Origin: Cupriavidus taiwanensis LMG 19424
Lineage (GTDB): Bacteria; Pseudomonadota; Gammaproteobacteria; Burkholderiales; Burkholderiaceae
NCBI RefSeq assembly: GCF_000069785.1
Contig: NC_010530.1
Location: 800,001 to 864,000, forward strand
DNA: 64,000 nucleotides
Direction: 5' to 3'
Below the pieces are notes generated by a model. That model did not search any database. It saw only the letters and a program-made list of their open reading frames with translations, and was not told the DNA's origin. A program made the position numbers and the translations under genes. Below are positions 16,439-25,347 of the stretch, piece by piece. Position 1 is the first letter of the stretch. Each line of letters starts with the position of its first letter.

Positions 16439-18712
16439 TCAGGAGCGCTCCCCCGCCATCCGTGCCAGCCGCGACAAGCGCGAGCCGGGGCCGGGCGGGT
16501 CGTCGTGGCGGCTGCGCCGCAGCCGCGCCGCATTGCGCCGGCGCCGGCGGCGCAGCAACAGCAGCAGCGATGCAGGCACCAGCAGCACCAGCGCCAGCAG
16601 CACAAAGGTGACCAGCCCCGGCTCTCGCGCCGCCGCGGCGACCCGGTCGACCAGCAAGGCGCTGACCACGATGCCTGGCAGCATCCCCAGCGCGGTGCCG
16701 ATCAGGCAATCGCGCAAGCTGATGCGCGAGGCGCCCACCAGCAGGTTGACCAGCGAAAACGGTGCGATCGGCACCAGCCGCAACACCACCATGGCGACGA
16801 TGCCGTGCTTGCCCAACTGGTGGCTGACGCGGTTGAGCCGCCTGCCGCCAAAGCGGCGCACGGCGTTGCGTCCCAGCAGCCGGCCGGCCAGGTAGCCCGC
16901 CCCGGTGCTCAGCACCGTGCCGCCTAGCGCCAGCACGGCGCCGTAGAGCGGGCCGAACACCACCACCGTGACCAGGATCAGCAGCGTCACGGGCAGCATC
17001 GTCACCGCACCGGCCAGGTAGACCCCCATCATGGCCAGCGGCGCCAGCGGCATCTGGTCCACCCGCTCGATGACGCCCAGCAGGGCCCGGAAGTCCGCCC
17101 ACTCGCGCAGCGGCGTATAGCGCCACGCAAAGGCCAGCCCCGCCATCAGCAGGGCCAGCACCACCATCAACCCCAGGCGCCCGAGCACGCGCGGGCGCGC
17201 CTCGTGGCTGACGAACTCGGCCAGTACCTGGTCGCTGTCGATGGGCTCGATCGGGTCCAGCAGGTTGGCGGCCGGTGACGCGGCATCGACGTCGTCGGGC
17301 AGCGGTGGCACATAATCTTCCAGCGAGCGCCCGTCGCTGCGCTGCAGGTTGCGGATTGCGCCGAGCACGCTGCGCGTGGCGGCGACCTCGGCCTGGAACA
17401 CTTCGGGCGATACATCCAGGTGTTCGCCCAGCAGGCGCGCCCGCATGGCGGCAATGGCGGCCTGGATGCGCGGCTCGCCGCCGGAGACCACCACGATGTT
17501 GCACTCGGTGTCGAGCCCCAGCGAGCGGTTGCTGAGGTTGGCGGAACCGATGGTGAGGAAATCGTCGTCGATCACCGTCACCTTGCTGTGGACGTTGACG
17601 CAGTTGGGCAGCAGGTTCGGAATCGTCGGGCAGTACAGGCGGAAGCGGTCGAACTTGTCGGCCGCGCGCAGCTGCCGGTAAAGGCGTGCGCGCAGCACGC
17701 CCATGCTGTGCGCCTCGAGCCAGCCGCTCTCGTTGCGGCGCGACACCAGCACGATATCCGGGCCGTCCTCGTGCCCCAGCCGCGCGGCCAGGGCCTTGGC
17801 GATCACGCCCGAGCTGAAGTACTGGTTTTCCATGTAGATGCTGTGCCTGGCGGAGGCGATGGCATCGCGCAGCAGCATGCGGATCTCGCTGACGCCGGGT
17901 TCGTCCTCGCACATGGGCATGGTGCGGGAGATGCCCACGCGCACGTCGGTCAGCTCGGGCACCAGGCTGGGCGGCCACGGGTCCGACGCGGTGGGCGCTA
18001 CCGGGCGCGGGTGGCTGCCGCTGGCGCGCAGCCAGCGCTCCGCGCACAGCTTGCCGAGCGCCGCGGCCGCGTTGCCGTCGAGCGCGCACTGCACGTCATG
18101 GAACGGCGGGTAGGGCCGGCCCTCGGCCATGCGCAGCGGCGCCCCCGGCGCGTGCCGGTTGTCGTCCCAGCGGCGCAGCGTCAGGTCCAGCCCGCCGACG
18201 AAGGCAACCTTGTTGTCGAGCACCACCACCTTCTGGTGGTGCGATGCGCCCGGCGGATGATTGCCGTCCAGCCGGAACGACAAATGCCGGTGCGCCTGCC
18301 AGTGCGCGCTGGCCGACGGCAGCCATTCCCGCTCCATCGCCATCACCATGGCGTAGTCCCAGCTCAGGATGTAGATGCGCAGGTTGGGTCGGCGGTCGGC
18401 CAGCGCGCAGAGGAAGTCGCGCAGACCGGGCGGCAGGCCATCCTGCGCCCCGGCAGGGACCAGTTCCATGCGGCTGTCGATGTCCCAGCCCAGGATGAAG
18501 ATGGTGTGCTCGGCCAGCGGCAAGGCCTCGCGCAGCGCGCGGAAATAGGCGTCGGCGTCGACCAGCATGGCAAAGCGCCGGCACGGTTCGACGCGCCAGC
18601 AATTGCGCCCGGGCTCAAGCGCGAAGCCGGGCGGCGAGGCGGGATCATGCGGTGGCGGCGACGCCGGGGGCGCGGGGAACGCCGTGGTGCCGGGCGGATT
18701 GTATTGCCTCAT
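16439..18712 (-). CDS. Phospholipase D-type cardiolipin synthase fused to a VTT membrane domain
   Basis: 757 residues with two PLD repeats and a membrane domain. The first HKD motif is HHQKVVVLDNKVAFVGGLD (H159, K161, D166), the second is HSKVTVIDDDFLTIGSANLS (H375, K377, D382), so both half-sites are intact. From about residue 510 there are several transmembrane helices and a VTT/DedA-like segment (GKHGIVAMVVLRLVPIAPFS, LVNLLVGASRISLRD). It probably transfers or hydrolyses phosphatidyl groups at the inner membrane. The C-terminus is strongly basic (LRRRRRRNAARLRRSR). Single gene with no clear operon partners. Confidence 0.9.
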   Translation of the reverse strand: MRQYNPPGTTAFPAPPASPPPHDPASPPGFALEPGRNCWRVEPCRRFAMLVDADAYFRALREALPLAEHTIFILGWDIDSRMELVPAGAQDGLPPGLRDFLCALADRRPNLRIYILSWDYAMVMAMEREWLPSASAHWQAHRHLSFRLDGNHPPGASHHQKVVVLDNKVAFVGGLDLTLRRWDDNRHAPGAPLRMAEGRPYPPFHDVQCALDGNAAAALGKLCAERWLRASGSHPRPVAPTASDPWPPSLVPELTDVRVGISRTMPMCEDEPGVSEIRMLLRDAIASARHSIYMENQYFSSGVIAKALAARLGHEDGPDIVLVSRRNESGWLEAHSMGVLRARLYRQLRAADKFDRFRLYCPTIPNLLPNCVNVHSKVTVIDDDFLTIGSANLSNRSLGLDTECNIVVVSGGEPRIQAAIAAMRARLLGEHLDVSPEVFQAEVAATRSVLGAIRNLQRSDGRSLEDYVPPLPDDVDAASPAANLLDPIEPIDSDQVLAEFVSHEARPRVLGRLGLMVVLALLMAGLAFAWRYTPLREWADFRALLGVIERVDQMPLAPLAMMGVYLAGAVTMLPVTLLILVTVVVFGPLYGAVLALGGTVLSTGAGYLAGRLLGRNAVRRFGGRRLNRVSHQLGKHGIVAMVVLRLVPIAPFSLVNLLVGASRISLRDCLIGTALGMLPGIVVSALLVDRVAAAAREPGLVTFVLLALVLLVPASLLLLLRRRRRRNAARLRRSRHDDPPGPGSRLSRLARMAGERS

Positions 18713-18883
18713 TGCGCACGCTCAGGGAAGCGAAAACCATAGCCTGATGCGTAGCGCAAGTTCCGTACCCTGCGCAAGGGCGCGCCGTTTCCGCACCAGG
18801 CGCGGCCTTTGCGTGTGCGCCTTACCGGCCTTTGTAAGAACGGCACGCGCGCAAGCCGGTGTGCCCGGCGGGCGCCTGGCGTG

Positions 18884-19222
18884 TCAGGGAGCGTGTCCGC
18901 GCCGCAGCGTGGCCGGGCGGGAGATGCCCCAGACATCCAGCAGCGGTTCGAAGTGCGGGGTGTTTTCGCGCGGGGCGGGCGTGACGCGCCGTGGCGGCGG
19001 CAGCGGCCGGCCAGTCAGCATCAGCGGGGTATCGGCCTCGGGCGGCAGTTCAGGCTCGCCTTCATAGGCCACGACGCCCATCTGGCGGGCGGATTTGAGC
19101 GCGCGGGTCAGTTCAGCGGGGCTCAGGCGGCTGGCGGTGGCAAGCCGGTGCCGGGGCATGGGCCCATTGGCACGCAGGCTGGAAATCAACGCCATCACGC
19201 ATTCCCGGGTGGTTCGATTCAT
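18884..19222 (-). CDS. Small winged-helix-like protein of unknown function
   Basis: 112 residues from MNRTTRECVMALISSLRANG. Residues 1-52 read as a helix-turn-helix (SLRANGPMPRHRLATASRLS, PAELTRALKSARQMGVVAYE), as in small winged-helix regulators where a helix pair precedes a beta hairpin. Residues 60-112 are Pro-rich and probably flexible. No signal peptide. It may bind DNA, but this is inference from helix spacing only. Confidence 0.65.
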   Translation of the reverse strand: MNRTTRECVMALISSLRANGPMPRHRLATASRLSPAELTRALKSARQMGVVAYEGEPELPPEADTPLMLTGRPLPPPRRVTPAPRENTPHFEPLLDVWGISRPATLRRGHAP

Positions 19223-19377
19223 GTCGCTGCGTCAGAAAAAGGGTGCGGCAGCGAACCCGCCGATCGGGTCCCTTGCCTGCGGATAACCATTCTTTAGCAG
19301 GGGTCATGGTCTTGCCAACCCGATATGACACTTGTTCACAATCCTCCCATGGAAGGCATTGTCTTCACGATAAGGCA

Positions 19378-19575
19378 TCAGTGCCGGGTTTTGGGGTCGC
19401 CGGTGGCAAACCGGGTTGGCGCGCCGTCATGCCCGCTCAGCATCGAGCCATGGCGGCGCCACTTGCGGGCGTGGCGATCCTGGATGTCTTCGGCAAGATC
19501 GTGCAGTTCCGCCACCCTGGCGTCGAGCGGGTCGGGATAGATGTCCAGCGGGCGGTATCGGAGAAGAAAGCGCAT
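19378..19575 (-). CDS. Small hypothetical protein, 65 residues
   Basis: Reads MRFLLRYRPLDIYPDPLDAR and then VAELHDLAEDIQDRHARKWR, a short strand followed by a charged amphipathic helix. The composition (Arg, Asp, His, Leu) differs from the Ala/Pro/Arg pattern of the overlapping spurious frames, which is why I think it is real. The ribosome site is weak (GAGA). Function unknown; it could still be a chance frame. Confidence 0.45.
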   Translation of the reverse strand: MRFLLRYRPLDIYPDPLDARVAELHDLAEDIQDRHARKWRRHGSMLSGHDGAPTRFATGDPKTRH

Positions 19576-19782
19576 GACGGGTCTCGGTTGTCCTGGTCGC
19601 AGGCCAGTGGCCTGACTCCAGTATTGGCGGTGGACCCGGTGTTTTCAGCAGAAGATGCGCAGCACTTTGATGGGACTCAATGCATCCGGCGCAATGAACT
19701 GTTGCGGCCCGCCGTATCGGCGGGCACGCAAGGCAATAGTGGTGGCCGGCACCTCGCCAAGACCGGCCATCGAGGGATGACG

Positions 19783-20052
19783 CTAGCGGCCGAGGCGGTT
19801 GCCGCGCGTGTCGCGGCAGTAGATCTTGCGTTCGCGCACCAGGCCGTCGCGGCCATGGATGCACAGCGAGACGCCGTCTTCGCGGGCACGCATCCAGCCG
19901 GCGGCAATCGCGGCTTCCTGCGTCGGGAAGTGCAGTGCCGCGTCGTCGGGGCCGCTTTCTAGGCCCTCTATCGTAAGCGCCCATTGCCCATCGCTGGCGC
20001 ATTCGCTGTCGCCGGTCGTGGCGGGAAGCACGTGGATGCTGCGTGACGTCAT
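19783..20052 (-). CDS. DUF2188-like small protein
   Basis: 89 residues from MTSRSIHVLPATTGDSECAS; GGAG lies 7 nt upstream. The DUF2188-type pattern is visible: QWALTIEGLES, then HFPTQEAAIAAGWMRARE, then LCIHGRDGLVRERKIY. Such proteins are short alpha/beta folds often found near stress or osmotic genes; no activity is known. No signal peptide. A longer upstream frame begins at 20082, but the ribosome site supports 20052. Confidence 0.72.
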   Translation of the reverse strand: MTSRSIHVLPATTGDSECASDGQWALTIEGLESGPDDAALHFPTQEAAIAAGWMRAREDGVSLCIHGRDGLVRERKIYCRDTRGNRLGR

Positions 20053-20368
20053 GGTGTTCTCCGTGATGGCTGGCAATGACACTTGGGTTTTAAGGGATCC
20101 CGCGCCGGCGGGCTATCGGACGCTGTCCTACAAGCATATTCGGGGCCAGACTGCACACCGCGCGCGGCACCGCCCTGGTGCGGCGCCTGCCGCCGCGCCA
20201 TGTCGCGCATTCTGCTGACATCGCGGTAGGACGAATGCCGACTTTTCGGGCCGCCGCGGATTGCTACGATCCAATTGCCGGTTGGGCAACAGGCTGCCCG
20301 GTCAAGCCATTCCGAGCTCTTCCATCCCGGCGGCGCATGCCGCATCCACACGAAGCAAGGAGATCATC
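20053..20368. other. Divergent intergenic stretch
   Basis: 316 bp between the DUF2188-like gene and the entericidin-like gene. It must hold both promoters. I see no repeat, RNA gene or convincing coding frame; AAGGAG at 20357-20362 is the ribosome site of the downstream gene. Confidence 0.45.
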
Positions 20369-20512
20369 ATGAGAAAGCTATACGCACTGTTTGCCCTCGC
20401 CGGCATGCTGCTGGTCACGGGTTGCAACACCATGGCTGGCGCCGGCAAGGACATCGAGCGCGGCGGCGAGAAGGTGCAGGGCGCTGCGGAAAGCACCAAG
20501 CAGAAAATGTAA
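20369..20512 (+). CDS. Entericidin-like small lipoprotein
   Basis: 47 residues: MRKLYALFALAGMLLVTGCN followed by TMAGAGKDIERGGEKVQGAA. The lipobox is LVTGC (Cys19). The post-Cys sequence with N-T-x-x-G-x-G-x-D-I-x-x-G-G is that of the entericidin A/B family, tiny membrane lipoproteins that in E. coli form an antidote/toxin pair. Here only one member is present. A clear AAGGAG site precedes it and a terminator follows at 20541, so it is a single-gene transcript. A role in envelope stress is likely but not shown. Confidence 0.88.
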   Translation: MRKLYALFALAGMLLVTGCNTMAGAGKDIERGGEKVQGAAESTKQKM

Positions 20513-20540
20513 GCCACTGGCGGCCGCCGGTGGCCAGTGG

Positions 20541-20570
20541 ACGGCCCGTGCCCCAGGCGCGGGCCGTTTT
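20541..20570 (+). terminator. Rho-independent terminator
   Basis: ACGGCCCG and CGGGCCGT arms around an 11-nt loop, followed by TTTT. It ends the entericidin-like transcript just before the convergent AraC gene. Confidence 0.75.
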
Positions 20571-20573
20571 CGT

Positions 20574-21560
20574 TCATGCGTGCGCCGCTTCGGTGCAGTT
20601 GCGGCGCCAGCTTGCAGGGGGCAGACCGAACTCGCGCTTGAAGGCCCGGCTGAAGGCGGCCTCGGAGTCATAGCCGACGGCGCCGGCGACCTCGCTGATA
20701 GTGCGGTTGCCGCTGCGCAGCTCCGCCGCGGCGGTGCGCAGGCGCCAGTGCGCGAGGTATTGCATCGGCGGCTGTCCGAGCAGGTCGGTGAAGCGCTGCG
20801 CCAGCGCGGAGCGCGACAGGCCGACGTTGCCGGCCAGTTCGTCGACGGTCCACGGATACGCCGGCCGGGCATGCATGCGCGACAGCGCACGTCCGACATA
20901 GCGGTCGCGCAGCGCCGCCAGCCAGCCGCTTTCATTCGCTGGCAGGGTGTCGATGCAGCGCCGCACCGCCTGCACGAAGAGCAGTTCCGACAGCTTGGCC
21001 AGCACGGTGGCGCTGCCGGCGCGCGGCTCCGCCGCTTCCGAGGTGGCGAAGGCGAGCGCCGACGCCAGCCACGCCGATTCCAGCCCCGTGCCCAGCGCCA
21101 CCTTGAACAGCCGCGGCAACGACGTCAGCAGCGGATTGCCCATGGTGTCGTCGAAGCCGAGGAAGCCGCAGACCATGCGCGTGTGTTCGCCGCCGCCGCC
21201 GTACGAGACCCGCATGACTTCGCCGGGACTGTTGCGCAGCAGGTCATACACCAGCGGCGCCGACGGCAAGGGCTGCAGATGGAGGTCGCTGCCGAGTACA
21301 TGCGGCTCGCCCTGCGGCACGACCAGCAGTTCTCCGGCCTCCACGCGCAGGCCGGGGCCGGTGTCCTCCACCAGGCGCGCCCAGCAGATGCCTTCCGTGA
21401 TCAGGTGGTACGAGACGACGCGGTCGGCGCGCGGCAAGAACGCGGCGCGCAGTTCAGCATCGGCTTCACTGATCAGGCACCACGGTGATTTGAATTCGCC
21501 GTTCAGGAACACGGCACCGCTCAGTTGCACGGCGCGCAAGAGGTCGGACAAGGCATCCAT
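20574..21560 (-). CDS. AraC-family transcriptional regulator
   Basis: 328 residues from MDALSDLLRAVQLSGAVFLN. A GTG two codons earlier is too close to the GGAGGA site, so the ATG at 21560 fits better. N-terminal cupin-type ligand domain (residues 5-185: HLITEGICWARL, ELLVVPQGEPHVLG). C-terminal AraC helix-turn-helix pair (residues about 225-325: WTVDELAGNVGLSRSALAQR, ISEVAGAVGYDSEAAFSRAF, KREFGLPPASWRR). It is divergent from the monooxygenase/flavin reductase pair and probably activates it in response to a hydrophobic or aromatic inducer. Confidence 0.92.
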   Translation of the reverse strand: MDALSDLLRAVQLSGAVFLNGEFKSPWCLISEADAELRAAFLPRADRVVSYHLITEGICWARLVEDTGPGLRVEAGELLVVPQGEPHVLGSDLHLQPLPSAPLVYDLLRNSPGEVMRVSYGGGGEHTRMVCGFLGFDDTMGNPLLTSLPRLFKVALGTGLESAWLASALAFATSEAAEPRAGSATVLAKLSELLFVQAVRRCIDTLPANESGWLAALRDRYVGRALSRMHARPAYPWTVDELAGNVGLSRSALAQRFTDLLGQPPMQYLAHWRLRTAAAELRSGNRTISEVAGAVGYDSEAAFSRAFKREFGLPPASWRRNCTEAAHA

Positions 21561-21707
21561 GGCCACATTCCTCCAGATCCGGGGTTTCGCGCAAGAAAGC
21601 CGGACGCCCGATCATACGGGCGAGGGGACCGGGCTCCGATACTAGCACCGTGCCCGCGGCGGTACAACGGCGCGGGACACGCACTATGACTGGACGGAGA
21701 CAACACC

Positions 21708-22886
21708 ATGGAAACCCTTTCCGCAGCGGATGCCAGCGCCGGCGCGCAGGCCGACTGGGTCGGCCTTGCCGCCACGCTGGGCCGCACCTTCGATGGCCGC
21801 GCGCCCGAGATCGACGCGAGCGAGCAGTTCGTCAGTGCCAACTATGACGACCTGCGCGCGCACCGCTTCTTTGCCGCGGCGGTGCCGCAGGAGCTGGGCG
21901 GCGCCGGGCTGTCGCACCAGGAGCTTGGCGCGGTGCTGCGCGAACTGGGCAAGTACTGCGGCTCGACCGCGCTGGCGTTTGCCATGCATACGCATCCGGT
22001 GGCCACTGCCGCGTGGCGCTGGCGCAATCAGCAAGCGCCGGTGGAGGGGCTGCTCAAGCGCGTCGGCGCCGAGCAGATGGTGCTGCTCGGCAGCGGTGGT
22101 TCGGACTGGCTGCAGGGCAGCGGCAAGGCCACGCGCGTGGACGGCGGCTATCGCGTGGACGCGCGCAAGATCTTCGCCAGCGGCGCGCCGGTGGCGGACC
22201 TGTTCATGACCTGCGCGGTCTATGACGATCCCGAGGCCGGCCCTACCGTGCTGCATTTCGCGTTGCCGATGAAGACGCCTGGCGTGCGCGTGCTGTCGAA
22301 CTGGCACACGCTGGGCATGCGCGGCACCGGGTCGCACGATGTCATGCTGGAAGGTGTGCTCGTGCCCGACACCGCCGTTGCCGCACGCCGTCCGCAAGGC
22401 GTCTGGCATCCGATGATGCATACGGTGGCGATGATCGCGTTGCCGCTGATCTATGCCGTCTACGTCGGCATCGCCGAGGCCGCGCGCGATATCGCGCTGC
22501 AGCTGGCGCGGCAGCGGCGCCTGAACGCGCATGCGGTCGAGGCCGCGGGGCGCTTGTGCAATGAAGCGGATGCCGCGCAGCTGGCGCTCGATGCGATGTT
22601 CGCGGCCGCTACAGGTCCGGCACCCGGCGCGGTAACGACCAACCGCATCATGAGTGCGCGCACGCTGGCGGCGCGCGCGGTGCTGGCGACGGTGGAAGCG
22701 GCGATGGACCTGGCCGGCGGCGCGGGCTTCTATCGCGATGCCGGGCTGGAGCGGCGCTTCCGCGACGCGCAGGGCGCGCGCTTTCATCCGCTGCAGGCCG
22801 GGGCCCAGCAGGAGTACGCCGGACGCATGGCACTGGGGCTGGATATCGATGCGCCGCCCGGCGAGGTGCGGACGGCCGCGCAATGA
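21708..22886 (+). CDS. Acyl-CoA dehydrogenase-fold flavin-dependent monooxygenase, oxygenase component
   Basis: 392 residues with the acyl-CoA dehydrogenase fold (DLRAHRFFAAAVPQELGGAG, GSTALAFAMHTHPVATAAWR, LGMRGTGSHDVMLEG). The C-terminal motif of true dehydrogenases (YEGSSEIQR type) is absent; here it reads LQAGAQQEYAGRMALG. This, and the overlapping flavin reductase gene, make it more likely a reduced-flavin-dependent oxygenase of the DszC/HpaB-like group than a dehydrogenase. The ATGA overlap (22883-22886) couples it to the reductase. The AraC gene is divergent. Substrate unknown; a sulfur compound or an aromatic are the usual ones in the family. Confidence 0.8.
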   Translation: METLSAADASAGAQADWVGLAATLGRTFDGRAPEIDASEQFVSANYDDLRAHRFFAAAVPQELGGAGLSHQELGAVLRELGKYCGSTALAFAMHTHPVATAAWRWRNQQAPVEGLLKRVGAEQMVLLGSGGSDWLQGSGKATRVDGGYRVDARKIFASGAPVADLFMTCAVYDDPEAGPTVLHFALPMKTPGVRVLSNWHTLGMRGTGSHDVMLEGVLVPDTAVAARRPQGVWHPMMHTVAMIALPLIYAVYVGIAEAARDIALQLARQRRLNAHAVEAAGRLCNEADAAQLALDAMFAAATGPAPGAVTTNRIMSARTLAARAVLATVEAAMDLAGGAGFYRDAGLERRFRDAQGARFHPLQAGAQQEYAGRMALGLDIDAPPGEVRTAAQ

Positions 22887-23467
22887 TGTCCGCCCTGGCC
22901 CAGCTCTCCTACGACACCGAGGCCTGCAATGACAGCGGCCAGGGGGACGATGCCGCCGCCATCGGCCGCGATGGCGCGGCGCGCCGCGCCTTGCGCGATG
23001 CGCTGGGGCAGTTTGCCACCGGCGTGACGGTGGTCACGGCCGCCGGCGCCGACGGTCGCGCGGTCGGCGTGACGATCAACGCGTTCGCTTCCGTGTCGCT
23101 TGCGCCGCCATTGCTGCTGTGGTGCCTGGCACGCAGCTCGGGCAGCCTGCCGGTGTTGCGCGCCGCCCCCTGCCACGCGATCAACGTGCTCGGCAGTGAC
23201 CAGCTCGAGGTGTGCCGGCGCTTCGCGGCGCGTGGCGATGATCGCTTCGCCGGCATCGCCCATCGTTCCGGCCCGTGCGGCACGGTGCTGATCGACGGCA
23301 CGCTGGCCTACTTTATCTGCCGGCACCGCTCGGTGCGCGCGGTGGGCGACCATGTGCTGTTTGTCGTCGAAGTCGTGGCCTATGGCGCGTCGCCGGGCAC
23401 GCCGCTGGTGTTCCATGGCGGCGCCTTTGCCGACGCGCGGTGCGGGCGCGAACCGCGCGCGGGCTAG
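22883..23467 (+). CDS. Flavin reductase (FMN/FAD-dependent), partner of the monooxygenase
   Basis: 194 residues. The flavin reductase domain starts near residue 38 (LRDALGQFATGVTVVTA, VGVTINAFASVSLAPPLLLW, HAINVLGSDQLEVCRRFAAR) and shows the split-barrel signature of HpaC/DszD-like reductases, which supply free FMNH2 or FADH2 to an oxygenase using NAD(P)H. The first 35 residues are a non-conserved extension. It is translationally coupled to the upstream gene. Its stop codon overlaps that of the convergent EamA gene by 4 bp. Confidence 0.9.
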   Translation: MMSALAQLSYDTEACNDSGQGDDAAAIGRDGAARRALRDALGQFATGVTVVTAAGADGRAVGVTINAFASVSLAPPLLLWCLARSSGSLPVLRAAPCHAINVLGSDQLEVCRRFAARGDDRFAGIAHRSGPCGTVLIDGTLAYFICRHRSVRAVGDHVLFVVEVVAYGASPGTPLVFHGGAFADARCGREPRAG

Positions 23468-24333
23468 GCGCGCTCGGCCCGCTTGCCCAGGATCACCAGC
23501 GCGATGCCGCCCAGCACCGCCGCCGCGCTCAGCGCCAGGCGCAAGGTCAGGGCTTCGCCGAGCAAGGCGATGCCCCCCACCGCGGCGATGACCGGCACGC
23601 TCAGCTGCACGGTGGCCGCGGTCGACGCGCGCAGGCGCGGCACCGCGGCGTACCAGATCACATAGCCCAGCCCCGAGGTGAGGGCGCCGGAAACCACCGC
23701 ATAGGCAAGCCCGGTGCCATCCAGCGAGCGCTGCGCCTGGATCGCGGCACCGAGCGCCAGCGCCATGGGCACGGCGCGCACGAAGTTGCCCGCCGTGGTC
23801 TCGACCGGGTCCGCGGCGCGCCTGCCATGCAGCGAATAGATGCCCCAGGCGATGCCCGCCGCGATCATCAGCAGCGATGAGGCCAGCGGCGGCGTCGCGA
23901 GGCTTGGCAGCATCAGCCAGACCAGGCCTGTCAGCGCCAGCGCCAGGCCGGCCCACTGCTGCAAGCGCAGCGGCTCGCCGGCATAGAGCCCGTAGCCCGT
24001 CATGGTGGCCTGCACCGCGGCAAACAGCAGCAACGCCCCGGTGCCGGCGCTCAGCCGCTCATACGCGAACGAAAATGCCGCGGCATAGCAGAACAGGGCC
24101 AGTGCCGATAGCCAGTTGCCGCCCAGCGTCCTGGCGCCGGCGCCCTTGCGCCCGGCCTGCCGCCGCGCCATCACGATCAGCCACAACACCGCCGCCGCGG
24201 CCGCGACGCGCGCCAGCGTAAACGTGCCGGCATCGATGGTGGTGCCTTTCAGCGCCAGCCGGCACAGCAGCGAATTGCCGGCAAATGCCAGCATGGCCAG
24301 CGCGGTCAGCAACGCGGTGCTTGCGTGCGGCAT
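23464..24333 (-). CDS. EamA/DMT-superfamily transporter
   Basis: 289 residues with about ten hydrophobic helices arranged as two EamA repeats (TALLTALAMLAFAGNSLLCR; LFCYAAAFSFAYERLSAGTG; SSLLMIAAGIAWGIYSLHGR; STAATVQLSVPVIAAVGGIA). DMT proteins usually export amino acids or metabolites. I choose MPHAST as the start because a longer frame adds only an Arg-rich, non-membrane segment. It follows the GlxR-like gene by about 30 bp on the same strand and may be co-transcribed with it. Confidence 0.88.
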   Translation of the reverse strand: MPHASTALLTALAMLAFAGNSLLCRLALKGTTIDAGTFTLARVAAAAAVLWLIVMARRQAGRKGAGARTLGGNWLSALALFCYAAAFSFAYERLSAGTGALLLFAAVQATMTGYGLYAGEPLRLQQWAGLALALTGLVWLMLPSLATPPLASSLLMIAAGIAWGIYSLHGRRAADPVETTAGNFVRAVPMALALGAAIQAQRSLDGTGLAYAVVSGALTSGLGYVIWYAAVPRLRASTAATVQLSVPVIAAVGGIALLGEALTLRLALSAAAVLGGIALVILGKRAERA

Positions 24334-24365
24334 GCCGTCCAGCCCGTGCGCTAGCCATCCGGCAA

Positions 24366-25274
24366 TCAGCCGGCGGAAGGCGTGTCGCCGATGGCAAACG
24401 AGGACAAATGCTCGATCGCCCTGACCAGCCCGGAATGGTCCCAGGCCGCGCCACCCAGCCCGTTGCAGACGTTGAACAGCTGCTGGCACGACGCGGTATT
24501 GGGCAGGCCCACGCCAAGCTCGCGCGCGGTCGACAGCGCCAGCTCCAGGTCCTTCTGGTGCAGCGCGATGCGGAAGCCCGGGTCGAAGGTGCGCCGGATC
24601 ATGCGCTCTCCATGCACCTCGAGAATGCGCGAACTGGCAAAGCCGCCCATCAGCGCCTCGCGCACGCGGGCGGGGTCGGCGCCCGCGCGGGCCGCCAGCA
24701 CCAGCGCCTCGCTGACCGCCTCGATGGTCAGCGCCACGATCACCTGGTTGGCCACCTTCGCCACTTGCCCGTCGCCGGCCGCGCCCACGCGCGTGATGTT
24801 CTTGCCCATCAGCTGCAGGATGGGCAGCACGCGGTCGAACACTTCCTGCTTCCCGCCCGCCATGATCGACAGCGTGCCCGCCCTGGCCCCGACTTCACCG
24901 CCCGACACCGGCGCGTCGATGTAGTCGGCGCCAATGGCCTCGATGCAGCGCGCGAACTCGCGCGTGGCGATTGGCGAGATCGAGCTCATGTCGATCACCG
25001 TGACGCCGCCCGCGGTATCGGCCAGGCCGTCGGCGACGCCGCGCTCGCCGAACAGCACCTTTTCCACGTCGGGCGTGTCGGGCAGCATCAGGATGATGGT
25101 CTCCGACTGCTTCGCCACGTCCTCGGCGCTGGCACAAGCCTTCACGCCGGCATCCTGGAGGTCTTGCGGCACGCCGCTGCGGCTGTGGGCGAACACGGCA
25201 TGCCCGCCGTCCAGCAGGTGCCGCACCATGGGCTTGCCCATCACGCCAAGTCCGATAAAGCCGATCTTGCTCAT
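24366..25274 (-). CDS. 2-hydroxy-3-oxopropionate reductase / 3-hydroxyisobutyrate dehydrogenase family
   Basis: 302 residues, beta-hydroxyacid dehydrogenase family. NAD(P) loop GFIGLGVMGKPMVRHLLDGG at residues 5-24. Substrate segment DAPVSGGEVGARAGTLSIMA (about 118-137), and the catalytic lysine region GDGQVAKVANQVIVAL with K near 170. Overall resemblance is to tartronate semialdehyde reductase (GlxR/GarR), which makes glycerate in glyoxylate and galactarate breakdown. The window also encodes GarD and glyoxylate-forming enzymes, so this activity would fit, but the 3-hydroxyisobutyrate role cannot be excluded. The ribosome site is weak. Confidence 0.88.
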   Translation of the reverse strand: MSKIGFIGLGVMGKPMVRHLLDGGHAVFAHSRSGVPQDLQDAGVKACASAEDVAKQSETIILMLPDTPDVEKVLFGERGVADGLADTAGGVTVIDMSSISPIATREFARCIEAIGADYIDAPVSGGEVGARAGTLSIMAGGKQEVFDRVLPILQLMGKNITRVGAAGDGQVAKVANQVIVALTIEAVSEALVLAARAGADPARVREALMGGFASSRILEVHGERMIRRTFDPGFRIALHQKDLELALSTARELGVGLPNTASCQQLFNVCNGLGGAAWDHSGLVRAIEHLSSFAIGDTPSAG

Positions 25275-25347
25275 GTCAGTGTCCGGTAGGGATTCAGCAT
25301 GGATCCCGGGGTGCCTGGCGCACCGCTGGGCGCATATCTGATGATAG

